A DNA stretch of 64,000 bases from Mucilaginibacter limnophilus (GTDB taxonomy: Bacteria; Bacteroidota; Bacteroidia; Sphingobacteriales; Sphingobacteriaceae). The notes below the pieces were generated by a model. The model made no database searches. It was not told the origin of the DNA and was given only the letters and a program-made list of their open reading frames with translations. Positions 41,349 through 48,938 of this stretch are shown piece after piece (within the stretch, counting starts at the first letter, position 1; each line of letters starts with the position of its first letter). The position numbers and the translations under genes were made by a program. The stretch spans positions 62,001-126,000 of the forward strand of contig NZ_SACK01000006.1 in NCBI RefSeq assembly GCF_004005815.1, written 5' to 3'.

Positions 41349-42515
41349 TTATTGCTTTACCAGCTTGTTCGCCATCAGGCTTTGCAGGTCATCGTCATTT
41401 ATATCCAGCTTTTTATCAGCCAGTGTCAAAAAGTTATGGTACACGTCAGCAAGTTCATCTTTGCTTAACTGGTATCCTAAACGCTCTAAGTGGAATTTCA
41501 AAGCATGGCGACCGCTACGTGCTGTCAACACGATACTGGCGCTTGGGAAACCTACGTCTTCAGGACGGATGATCTCGTAGTTCTCACGGTTTTTAAGGAA
41601 GCCATCCTGGTGTATGCCCGAGCTGTGTGCAAAAGCGTTGGCACCAACAATGGCTTTGTTAGGTTGCACCGGCATACGCATCTGGCTGCTTACCATGCGG
41701 CTTATCTCGTAAAATTTGGTAGCGTTGATGTTGGTGTGCAGGCCAAGGCTTTGGTGCGTTTTTAGAATCATCACCACCTCTTCTATCGAAGTGTTGCCAG
41801 CACGCTCGCCAATACCGTTTATTGTACCTTCAATTTGGCGCGCGCCATTTTGTACACCGGCAATTGAGTTGGCGGTAGCCAAACCAAGGTCGTTATGGCA
41901 ATGTGCCGAAATAATGGCTTTATCGATATTTTTTACGTTCTCTTTCAGGAAACAGATCTTGCTGCCGTACTGGTCGGGCGTGCAATAGCCGTTGGTGTCG
42001 GGGATATTTACCACGGTTGCACCGGCGGCAATAACTGCTTCAACCATTTGTGCCAGGAACACAATATCAGCCCTGCCGGCATCCTCGGCGTAAAACTCCA
42101 CGTCTTCAACAAACTTTTTGGCGTATTTAACCGCATCGACACCACGCTGTAGTATCTCTTCGCGCGTGCTGTTAAATTTTAGTTTGATGTGGGTGTCTGA
42201 AGCGCCTATGCCCGTATGGATACGCGGATGTTTGGCATATTTAAGCGATTCAGCAGCTGCGTCAATGTCGCCTTTGTTGGCGCGGGTAAGTGCGCAAATA
42301 GTGGGCTGTGTTACGGCTTTTGATATTTCAACAACGCTTTGAAAATCGCCGGGACTTGAAACAGGGAAGCCCGCTTCGATGATATCCACGCCCAGAGCCT
42401 CCAGTTCGCGTGCTATCTCAATTTTTTCGGGGGGGGTTAACTGGCAACCCGGTACCTGCTCGCCATCGCGCAGCGTGGTATCAAAAATGTAGACTCGGTT
42501 GGGATCGTGTAACAT
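41349..42515 (-). CDS. leuA: 2-isopropylmalate synthase, short form
   Basis: The 388-residue enzyme condenses acetyl-CoA with 2-oxoisovalerate. It has [20 protein letters not shown] at the start, metal-binding [18 protein letters not shown] and [16 protein letters not shown], and the linker [16 protein letters not shown]. It ends about 130 residues short of the E. coli enzyme (523): the C-terminal LeuA allosteric domain is absent. Leucine feedback inhibition is therefore not expected. Homocitrate or citramalate synthases share the motif set, but the leu context settles the assignment. Confidence 0.92.
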   Translation of the reverse strand: MLHDPNRVYIFDTTLRDGEQVPGCQLTPPEKIEIARELEALGVDIIEAGFPVSSPGDFQSVVEISKAVTQPTICALTRANKGDIDAAAESLKYAKHPRIHTGIGASDTHIKLKFNSTREEILQRGVDAVKYAKKFVEDVEFYAEDAGRADIVFLAQMVEAVIAAGATVVNIPDTNGYCTPDQYGSKICFLKENVKNIDKAIISAHCHNDLGLATANSIAGVQNGARQIEGTINGIGERAGNTSIEEVVMILKTHQSLGLHTNINATKFYEISRMVSSQMRMPVQPNKAIVGANAFAHSSGIHQDGFLKNRENYEIIRPEDVGFPSASIVLTARSGRHALKFHLERLGYQLSKDELADVYHNFLTLADKKLDINDDDLQSLMANKLVKQ

Positions 42516-42520
42516 ATTTT

Positions 42521-42650
42521 TAGATTTTAGATGTTAGATATGAGATTTGAGATTTTTCTCTCATCTAACCTAACATTGTTAATTAACTTTTTTCTTTTAT
42601 TATGATGAGTGCAAGTTATCTCACATCTCATATCTCAATACTCAAATCTC
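42521..42650. repeat. Quasi-palindromic ATCTCACATCTCA / TAGATTTTAGATG word element
   Basis: The left part (42521-42575) uses words TAGAT, GAGATTTGAGAT and TCTCATCTAACC. The right part (42613-42650) uses ATCTCACATCTCATATCTCA, broadly the reverse complement. The right part runs into the methyltransferase gene and supplies its stop codon. The same ATCTCACATCTCA word occurs at 59028-59040 before dapA. Confidence 0.7.
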
Positions 42651-43400
42651 TTTTACTGCCACAAAACGCAGCCTTTTGTAATCAGCATACCATTGGCCAC
42701 CTTCGTTGTAATGCGGTTCAAGCAGGGCAGTAACTTCTGCCAGCATTTGTTTTTTCAACTCTTCTGGAACTCCTGCAAGGTAAAGCGGGGCAAACATCAT
42801 TATCCATTTTGATACGCCCTGGTCGCCATCCTGCAAAGGTGTTTTACGATCGAAATGCGCCGCAAACGTTACCCTGAAACCATGTGCTTCCAGTTTGGTA
42901 GCATACTCGGCAACTGATGGAAAATACCATACCTGCGTTTCAGCCTGTTTGGCATAGCCATGGTTGCGTAGCACCTGTTTGGTAGCTTCAATCAGCTTTT
43001 GTACATTGCCTTTGCCGCCCATTTCGGCTACAAAGCGGCCGCGGGGTTTCAGGCTTTTATACACGCTATCCATCATGGCATCAGTATTCTTTATCCAATG
43101 TAATACCGCGTTGCTGAACACAGCGTCATATTGTTCTTTCGTTGTGAATGATGTAGCATCTTCAACCGCGAAATCAACATCAGGATAATTCACCCTGGCC
43201 TGCCGTATCATTTCGGGCGAACTGTCCGTGCCTTTTACCTTCGCGCCAAGTTCATGAATCTGCTGGGTTAAATAGCCGGTACCACAGCCCAGGTCAAGGA
43301 TATGCTCACCCGGCTTGGCATCCAGCAACTCAAGCAGGTTTTCACCATACTTAAATACAAATGCATGTTTTTCGTCGTATAATTCAGCGTTCCATTTCAT
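42642..43400 (-). CDS. SAM-dependent methyltransferase, trans-aconitate methyltransferase-like
   Basis: The 252-residue class I methyltransferase has motif I HILDLGCGTGYLTQQ, acidic DSSPEMIRQAR, motif II DAVFSNAVLHWIKNTD and motif III LKPRGRFVAEMGG. The block DSSPEMIRQAR ... NAVLHW closely recalls E. coli Tam (trans-aconitate 2-methyltransferase); yeast Tmt1 of similar role also methylates 3-isopropylmalate. Sitting between leuB and leuA, it may methylate an isopropylmalate- or aconitate-type acid. That substrate is inference; other small-molecule methyltransferases share these motifs. Confidence 0.82.
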   Translation of the reverse strand: MKWNAELYDEKHAFVFKYGENLLELLDAKPGEHILDLGCGTGYLTQQIHELGAKVKGTDSSPEMIRQARVNYPDVDFAVEDATSFTTKEQYDAVFSNAVLHWIKNTDAMMDSVYKSLKPRGRFVAEMGGKGNVQKLIEATKQVLRNHGYAKQAETQVWYFPSVAEYATKLEAHGFRVTFAAHFDRKTPLQDGDQGVSKWIMMFAPLYLAGVPEELKKQMLAEVTALLEPHYNEGGQWYADYKRLRFVAVKEI

Positions 43401-43404
43401 TTTA

Positions 43405-43518
43405 TTCCGATTACACTGATTTTAGTTAATGATTTCACTGATTACTCTTCGATTTCACCAATGGCCTGAAACCAATTTTTCTTCATCTGTATATCCGCAC
43501 ATTTCCATATCTGCACAT
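43405..43518. repeat. Two word-repeat elements between the methyltransferase gene and leuB
   Basis: 43405-43460 repeats GATTTCACTGATTA-like words (TTCCGATTACACTGATTTTAG). 43485-43518 repeats CATCTGTATATCCGCACATT / CATATCTGCACATCT. The second abuts the leuB stop codon at 43519. Confidence 0.6.
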
Positions 43519-44589
43519 CTACAAATACTCCAGCACCTTTTGCCCCATAGCAGTAGTGCCTAAAATCTTGCTCTTATCGGTCGCCGCGTCGGCAATGTCG
43601 GCGGTACGGTAACCGTCTTTTAATACTTTGTCAATAGCCGATGTTATGCGGGCAGCTTCTTCTTTCAGTCCGAAGCTTATCTCGAACATCAATGCAACAG
43701 ATAATATTGATGCCAGCGGATTGGCTTTATCCTGCCCGGCAATATCATGCGCTGAACCATGTATGGGCTCAAAAAAACCAGTACCGTCACCAACAGATGC
43801 CGATGCCAGCATACCCATTGAACCTGCTATTTGCGATGCTTCATCAGTCAGGATATCGCCAAAAAGATTGGCGGTTAATACCACGTCGAACTTTTTAGGG
43901 TTCTTTACCAGTTGCATAGCGGCATTGTCAATAAACATATGCTCGGTTTCAACGTCAGGATATTCTTTAGCAAGTTCCTGTACCACTTCGCGCCATAGGC
44001 GTGAAGCCTCAAGCACGTTTGCTTTATCAACTGAACAAAGGCGTTTTGTACGTGCCTGTGCTGCTTCAAAAGCCTTACGGGCAATACGCTCAACTTCATA
44101 ACGGTGATATATCATCAGGTCGGAAGCGGTGTTGCGGTCGTCGCTGCGTTTTTTTTCGCCGAAGTAAACGTCGCCTGTCAATTCGCGGAAGAAAAGGATA
44201 TCAGTACCCTTTAGTATTTCCGGTTTAAGGCTCGATGCACCTAATAGCTCGTCAAACAACATTATAGGACGAAGATTAGCATACAAACCAAGCTCCTTGC
44301 GTATTTTCAACAAACCTTGCTCAGGACGAACCTTAGCGGTTGGGTCGTTATCGTATTTTATATGGCCTATGGCGCCAAACAGTATAGCATCGCTGGCTTT
44401 AGCTTTTTCAAGCGTTTCGTCGGGCAGGGGAGTGCCGGTAGCTTCAATAGCCGCGTGTCCCATCAGCGCCTCGTCGAACGTAAACTCATGCCCGCCCTGC
44501 TGACCGATTTTCTCCAATACTGCCTTACCCCAGGTGGTAACTTCCTGGCCTATCCCGTCGCCGGGTATTACTAAAATGTGTTTCTTCAT
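43519..44589 (-). CDS. leuB: 3-isopropylmalate dehydrogenase
   Basis: The 356-residue NAD-dependent enzyme oxidises and decarboxylates 3-isopropylmalate. Visible landmarks are VIPGDGIGQEVTTWG at the N-terminus, the substrate arginines in RPEQGLLKIRKELGLYANLR, FFRELTGDVYFGEK, the metal-binding NLFGDILTDEASQIAGSMGM and the NAD loop EPIHGSAHDIAGQ. The length is normal. Its upstream region is a GCCCCCTAACCCCC repeat whose left arm begins 2 bases before the start codon. Confidence 0.95.
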   Translation of the reverse strand: MKKHILVIPGDGIGQEVTTWGKAVLEKIGQQGGHEFTFDEALMGHAAIEATGTPLPDETLEKAKASDAILFGAIGHIKYDNDPTAKVRPEQGLLKIRKELGLYANLRPIMLFDELLGASSLKPEILKGTDILFFRELTGDVYFGEKKRSDDRNTASDLMIYHRYEVERIARKAFEAAQARTKRLCSVDKANVLEASRLWREVVQELAKEYPDVETEHMFIDNAAMQLVKNPKKFDVVLTANLFGDILTDEASQIAGSMGMLASASVGDGTGFFEPIHGSAHDIAGQDKANPLASILSVALMFEISFGLKEEAARITSAIDKVLKDGYRTADIADAATDKSKILGTTAMGQKVLEYL

Positions 44590-44591
44590 AA

Positions 44592-44683
44592 GCCCCCTAA
44601 CCCCCTAAAGGGGGAATAAGTAAGTATATTTTTTATAAATGTTTATCTGAACCGCTCCGGTTCCCCCTTAGGGGGTTAGGGGC
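44592..44683. repeat. GCCCCCTAACCCCC inverted repeat spanning the leuD-leuB junction
   Basis: Arms 44592-44615 and 44661-44683 are near-perfect reverse complements of each other and of the same type as the repeat before hemJ. The right arm lies inside leuD and encodes part of its C-terminus. The left arm provides the leuB ribosome-binding region. Confidence 0.87.
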
Positions 44684-45262
44684 TTGTTCGTATTCTACTA
44701 TTTTTTCAGTGTTGCTCAAAATATAATCGATATCGTCATACCCATTTATTAAACAGGCTTTTTTGTACGGATTTATTTCGAAGCTTTCCTGTTCGCCTGT
44801 CGAGGAGATTTTGATAAACTGATTTTCCAGGTCAATTTCTACTTCGGCAGTGTGATCGGCAAATACCGCGTCAAAAATCTTTTTCAAAAAATCATCGCTT
44901 ACCTGTACCGGCAGCAAGCCATTATTGAGCGCATTGCCTTTAAAAATATCAGCAAAAAAACTGCTTACTACAGCATCAAAACCATAATCACTGATAGCCC
45001 AGGCAGCGTGTTCACGACTGCTTCCGCAGCCGAAGTTTTTACCTGCAACCAATATCTTACCGCTGTAGGTTGGGTTGTTAAGCACGAAATCCTGTTTAGG
45101 ATTGTCGTTCTCATCAAAACGCCAATCGCGAAACAGGTTGTTGCCAAAACCCTCGCGGGTAGTGGCTTTTAAAAACCTCGCGGGTATTATCTGGTCGGTA
45201 TCGATATTCTCGATAGGCAGGGGCACCACGCTAGTTTGTATATGTTTGAATATTTTAGTCAT
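44633..45262 (-). CDS. leuD: 3-isopropylmalate dehydratase small subunit
   Basis: The 209-residue subunit pairs with LeuC. It has [21 protein letters not shown] at the start (shown over its core), [20 protein letters not shown] and the swivelling aconitase fold. E. coli LeuD has 201 residues and ends soon after the helix that corresponds to [14 protein letters not shown]. Here the last 16 residues ([16 protein letters not shown]) are encoded by the intergenic repeat, a tail that looks acquired rather than conserved. The start ATG also lies at the edge of an AATGAC word run. Confidence 0.93.
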   Translation of the reverse strand: MTKIFKHIQTSVVPLPIENIDTDQIIPARFLKATTREGFGNNLFRDWRFDENDNPKQDFVLNNPTYSGKILVAGKNFGCGSSREHAAWAISDYGFDAVVSSFFADIFKGNALNNGLLPVQVSDDFLKKIFDAVFADHTAEVEIDLENQFIKISSTGEQESFEINPYKKACLINGYDDIDYILSNTEKIVEYEQAPNPLRGNRSGSDKHL

Positions 45263-45290
45263 TGGTCATTGTGTCATTAGTCATTATTGA
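45260..45290. repeat. AATGAC word run at the leuD start
   Basis: On the minus strand AATGACTAATGACACAATGA continues to CCAATGACTAAA. Four to five AATGAC words overlap the stop codon of the ABM gene and the start codon of leuD, offering several ATGs in a row; family similarity selects the last one, at 45262. Confidence 0.65.
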
Positions 45291-45580
45291 AAAACCACTT
45301 CTTCATAATGTTCAACTACAGGAAACGGGTTATAAAAGTGATGCAGCAGGCTTTTCCATTCCTGGTATTGTGCCGACTGCCTGAAACCTACAGTATGGTC
45401 TTCTAAAGTTTGCCATTCAACAAGTAAAATAAAGCGGCTTTCATTTTCAAGGCAGCGCTTTAGTTTATGGCTGATGTATCCCGGCATTGATGAAATAATG
45501 CTTTGCGCTTTGGCAAAGGCCAAAACAAAATCATCCTCACTACCCGGAATTAAATTTAATATGGCAACTTCAAGTATCAA
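45284..45580 (-). CDS. Antibiotic biosynthesis monooxygenase (ABM) family protein
   Basis: The 98-residue ferredoxin-like protein has the ABM pattern: strand [18 protein letters not shown], helix [19 protein letters not shown], strand [15 protein letters not shown], helix [17 protein letters not shown] and a final strand. Members include quinone and heme-degrading monooxygenases as well as many of unknown role. It overlaps the leuC stop by 4 bases (ATGA-type), so it is translated with leuC. A link to leucine synthesis is not known to me. Confidence 0.87.
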   Translation of the reverse strand: MILEVAILNLIPGSEDDFVLAFAKAQSIISSMPGYISHKLKRCLENESRFILLVEWQTLEDHTVGFRQSAQYQEWKSLLHHFYNPFPVVEHYEEVVFQ

Positions 45581-46995
45581 CCTACTAATTCTCCTTCATT
45601 TAAAAGTTCCCGTATATCAGTAACCCTACCCGTAACTGCTGCAGCTGCAGCGGTTAGCGGACTGGCCAGAAACGTACGTGAGTTTGGCCCTTGCCTGCCT
45701 TCAAAATTTCTGTTTGAGGTTGATACACAGTACTTACCTGCAGGTATCTTGTCCTCGTTCATGCCAAGGCAGGCGCTGCAGCCCGGTTCGCGCAGCGGAA
45801 AACCTGCTGCCTCGAATATTTTGTCAAGCCCTTCGGCTTTTGCTTGCGCTTCAACTTGTTTTGAACCCGGCACCACCCACACGGTTACGTTTTCGGCTTT
45901 TTGCTTGCCTTTTACAAAGGCCGCCACCTGACGCAAATCTTCAATGCGCGAGTTGGTGCAACTGCCAATAAATACATAATCGATAGGTTTACCCAGTAGC
46001 TGCTCGTCGTCATGTAAACCCATATAGTCGAGCGCTTTTTTGTATGAGCCCTGTTCTTTCTGTTCGAAATCTTCGGTAGCCGGTATGTGCTGTGTAACGC
46101 CAATGCCCATCCCCGGATTAGTTCCGTAGGTGATCATCGGCTCAATGTCTTCTGCTTTGAAGCTTAGCACTTCATCAAATTGTGCATCTTCGTCGCTATA
46201 AAGTGTTTTCCAATAGGCAACGGCTTTATCCCATTCCTCGCCTTTTGGGGCAAACTCACGCCCTTTAACATAGTTGATCGTCGTGTCGTCAGGAGCAATT
46301 AATCCGCAACGGGCACCCATTTCAATGCTCATGTTACAGATGGTCATGCGGCCTTCCATGCTTAACGAACGGATAGCATCACCGGCATATTCCACTGCAA
46401 AACCGGTACCGCCCGCGGCAGATATCTGCGAGATGATATAAAGGATAATATCCTTAGCACCCACGCCTTTTTGCAGCTGGCCGTTAACTTCAATCTTCAT
46501 TCTTTTTGGGCGCGATTGCAGCAAACATTGCGTAGCCAAAACCTGCTCAACCTGCGATGTACCAATACCAAACGCAATAGCGCCAAAAGCGCCATGAGTT
46601 GAGGTATGGCTATCGCCGCACACATAAGTACAACCCGGGCGGGTAACACCTAACTCAGGGCCAATTACGTGAACAATGCCCTGATAAGGGTGACCTAAAC
46701 CGTATAGCTCGATGCCGAATTCAGCGCAGTTCTTAGTCAGCATATCCACCTGATAGCGCGAAAGCTCTTCCTTTATGGGGAGATGCTGGTTCCAGGTAGG
46801 TACGTTATGGTCGGCAGTGGCAACGGTTTGTTTCGGCCTGAAAACCGGCAAACCACGCTGGCGCAACCCGTCAAATGCCTGCGGACTGGTAACCTCGTGT
46901 ATAAAATGCGTGTCAATGTATAAGATGTCAGGGAATCCTTCCTTACTGCTCACCACGTGTGCATCCCAAATCTTATCAAATAATGTTTTTCCCAT
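45577..46995 (-). CDS. leuC: 3-isopropylmalate dehydratase large subunit
   Basis: The 472-residue aconitase-family subunit isomerises 2- to 3-isopropylmalate with LeuD. The [4Fe-4S] ligands are in [15 protein letters not shown] and [32 protein letters not shown] and a C-terminal [19 protein letters not shown] are further family blocks. Length is normal. It is followed by the overlapping ABM gene and preceded by an AGTAGCAG-type repeat that separates it from ilvC. Confidence 0.95.
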   Translation of the reverse strand: MGKTLFDKIWDAHVVSSKEGFPDILYIDTHFIHEVTSPQAFDGLRQRGLPVFRPKQTVATADHNVPTWNQHLPIKEELSRYQVDMLTKNCAEFGIELYGLGHPYQGIVHVIGPELGVTRPGCTYVCGDSHTSTHGAFGAIAFGIGTSQVEQVLATQCLLQSRPKRMKIEVNGQLQKGVGAKDIILYIISQISAAGGTGFAVEYAGDAIRSLSMEGRMTICNMSIEMGARCGLIAPDDTTINYVKGREFAPKGEEWDKAVAYWKTLYSDEDAQFDEVLSFKAEDIEPMITYGTNPGMGIGVTQHIPATEDFEQKEQGSYKKALDYMGLHDDEQLLGKPIDYVFIGSCTNSRIEDLRQVAAFVKGKQKAENVTVWVVPGSKQVEAQAKAEGLDKIFEAAGFPLREPGCSACLGMNEDKIPAGKYCVSTSNRNFEGRQGPNSRTFLASPLTAAAAAVTGRVTDIRELLNEGELVG

Positions 46996-47010
46996 TGTTC
47001 TTTTAGTTAA

Positions 47011-47070
47011 AGTAGCAGCAGCAGTTGCGGTAGCAGTACTTTACTGCCACTTTAAACTGCTACTGCTACT
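47011..47070. repeat. AGTAGCAG / CTGCTACT inverted repeat between ilvC and leuC
   Basis: AGTAGCAGCAGCAGTT...GGTAGCAGTA (from 47011) faces TTACTGCC...CTGCTACTGCTACT (to 47070), giving a long imperfect hairpin made of GTAGCA words. Confidence 0.75.
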
Positions 47071-47078
47071 AAAAAAAT

Positions 47079-48137
47079 TTACGCTTCTACTGCCTGGTTT
47101 TCAGGGCGAAGGCTGCGTACAGTTTTACCTGCCTGCCATAATTCGCTTTCACGAAGTTCTTTCAGTTCTTCGTTCAGTTTTTCGCGATAGTCTGGCTGGC
47201 TGTTCGAGTCGATTGAACGTTGTGATTCTTTGCCGGTAGCTACGCTTTCATAAAGTTCTTCAAATACAGGTTTAGTAGCGTCGCGGAATTTTTTCCACCA
47301 GTCAAGCGCGCCGCGTTGTGCGGTGGTTGAGCAGTTTGCGTACATCCAGTCCATCCCGTTTTCAGCAACCAATGGCATTAACGATTGGGTTAACTCTTCA
47401 ACAGTTTCGTTAAAAGCTTCAGAAGGCGTGTGGCCTTTGCTGCGTAATACTTCGTACTGTGCAGCGAAAATACCCTGGATACAACCCATCAGCGTACCAC
47501 GCTCGCCGGTTAAATCGCTATATACTTCTTTTTTGAAATCAGTTTCGAACAGGTAACCGCTGCCTACAGCAATACCTAAAGCAACAACACGCTCTTGTGC
47601 TTTGCCTGTAGCATCCTGGAAGATAGCGTAGCTTGAGTTTAAGCCACGGCCTTGCAAGAACATACGACGTAATGAAGTACCAGAACCTTTAGGCGCAACC
47701 AGGAACACGTCAACATCAGCAGGCGGAACTATGCCGGTTTGCTCGTTGAAGGTGATACCGAAGCCGTGAGAGAAATATAATGCTTTACCCGGAGTAAGGT
47801 GTTTTTTAACAGTTGGCCAAAGTTCAATTTGAGCCGCGTCGCTAAGCAGGTAGCAAATGATGGTGCCTTTTTCAAGCGCTTCTTCAATTTCAAAAAGGGT
47901 TTCGCCCGGTACAAAGCCATCAGCAATAGCTTTATCCCAGGTTTTTGAATTTTTACGCTGACCAACAATTACGTTAATGCCATTGTCTTTTTGATTAAGC
48001 GCCTGGCCCGGACCTTGTACGCCGTAGCCAATTACTGCCACAACTTCGTTTTTTAAAACGTCCTGAGCTTTTGATAAAGGGAACTCCTCGCGGGTTACTA
48101 CATTCTCTTCAGTGCCGCCGAAATTTAATTTTGCCAT
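47079..48137 (-). CDS. ilvC: Ketol-acid reductoisomerase, class I length, fungal-like sequence
   Basis: The 352-residue enzyme isomerises and reduces acetolactate or acetohydroxybutyrate. The nucleotide-binding motif is AVIGYGVQGPGQALN, with metal-binding NSDLTGERG-like YSDLTGERGTLMG and SEAFNETVEELTQS. LSDAAQIELWP, LYFSHGFGITF, GRGLNSSYA, NSQPDYREKL and VRSLRPENQ match my recollection of yeast Ilv5 more closely than E. coli IlvC. It keeps class I length rather than the long (490-residue) enteric type. It lies between ilvN and leuC in the operon. Confidence 0.92.
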   Translation of the reverse strand: MAKLNFGGTEENVVTREEFPLSKAQDVLKNEVVAVIGYGVQGPGQALNQKDNGINVIVGQRKNSKTWDKAIADGFVPGETLFEIEEALEKGTIICYLLSDAAQIELWPTVKKHLTPGKALYFSHGFGITFNEQTGIVPPADVDVFLVAPKGSGTSLRRMFLQGRGLNSSYAIFQDATGKAQERVVALGIAVGSGYLFETDFKKEVYSDLTGERGTLMGCIQGIFAAQYEVLRSKGHTPSEAFNETVEELTQSLMPLVAENGMDWMYANCSTTAQRGALDWWKKFRDATKPVFEELYESVATGKESQRSIDSNSQPDYREKLNEELKELRESELWQAGKTVRSLRPENQAVEA

Positions 48138-48225
48138 GATTTTTGTTTGTTTTTGTGATATGCCTACAGGGCAATCACTTTTGTTTTATTGTTTTTAGTT
48201 CTTAGTTACTTAATTAAGGATCTGG

Positions 48226-48300
48226 ACTCGAATTTTAAGAATTTATGAATACTCAGAATTTGAATTATTCGATTAATTCTTTAATTCCAAAAATTCGAGT
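48226..48300. repeat. ACTCGAATTTT inverted repeat between ilvN and ilvC
   Basis: ACTCGAATTTT (48226-48236) and AAAATTCGAGT (48290-48300) are perfect 11-base arms. The interior is made of AAGAATTT, GAATT and ATTCGATTAATTC words. Confidence 0.7.
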
Positions 48301-48310
48301 TCTGACAGTC

Positions 48311-48916
48311 TTACATCGTAAACACCTTTTGTCCCTGGTTCAGATATTCATTTTCAATCACATCCTCACCCGGTTCGCGTCTTTCAAATTCGCGAAGTTT
48401 CGAATTGAAACCCTCGCTGTCTTTAATAATAGCTACACGTGCGCTGCGCACAAACTCAATCAGTCCGAATGGCTGAAGAATTTTTATCAGCGCGTCGGTT
48501 TCCTCACGGTGACCGGTGGTTTCAAACACAGTATAATCTTTACGTATCACAACCGCGCGGGCGCCATTTTCGCGTAATAAACGCTCAACGCTCACCTGCT
48601 CGGCAATTACGTTAGTTGATACTTTGTACAGCGCCAGTTCCTGCCAAATTACATCAGCATTGGTATGGTAGTACACTTTTAGCACTTCAACCTGCTTTTC
48701 TATCTGGCGGCAAAGCTTGCGTACCACGTCTTCGGTTTCGTTTATCACGATGTTGAAACGGTGAATGCTTTCAATCTCCGACGGAGAGGTGTTCAGGCTA
48801 TCGATATTAATCTTTCGCCTGGTAAATATAATAGCGATACGGCTTAGTAAACCAATTTGGTTTTCGGTATAAACCGTGATGTTAAATTCCTGTTTTTCTA
48901 TATCCTGAGTACTCAT
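48311..48916 (-). CDS. ilvN: Acetolactate synthase small (regulatory) subunit
   Basis: The 201-residue protein has an N-terminal ACT domain (FNITVYTENQIGLLSRIAII, INIDSLNTSPSEIESIHRFN) that in this family binds valine and regulates IlvB. A C-terminal IlvH-like domain follows (LALYKVSTNVIAEQVSVERL, TDALIKILQPFGLIEFVRSA). Length is slightly above E. coli IlvH (163). It begins 22 bases after ilvB. Confidence 0.92.
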   Translation of the reverse strand: MSTQDIEKQEFNITVYTENQIGLLSRIAIIFTRRKINIDSLNTSPSEIESIHRFNIVINETEDVVRKLCRQIEKQVEVLKVYYHTNADVIWQELALYKVSTNVIAEQVSVERLLRENGARAVVIRKDYTVFETTGHREETDALIKILQPFGLIEFVRSARVAIIKDSEGFNSKLREFERREPGEDVIENEYLNQGQKVFTM

Positions 48917-48938
48917 GATGTCTGTTTTACCCGGTGAA

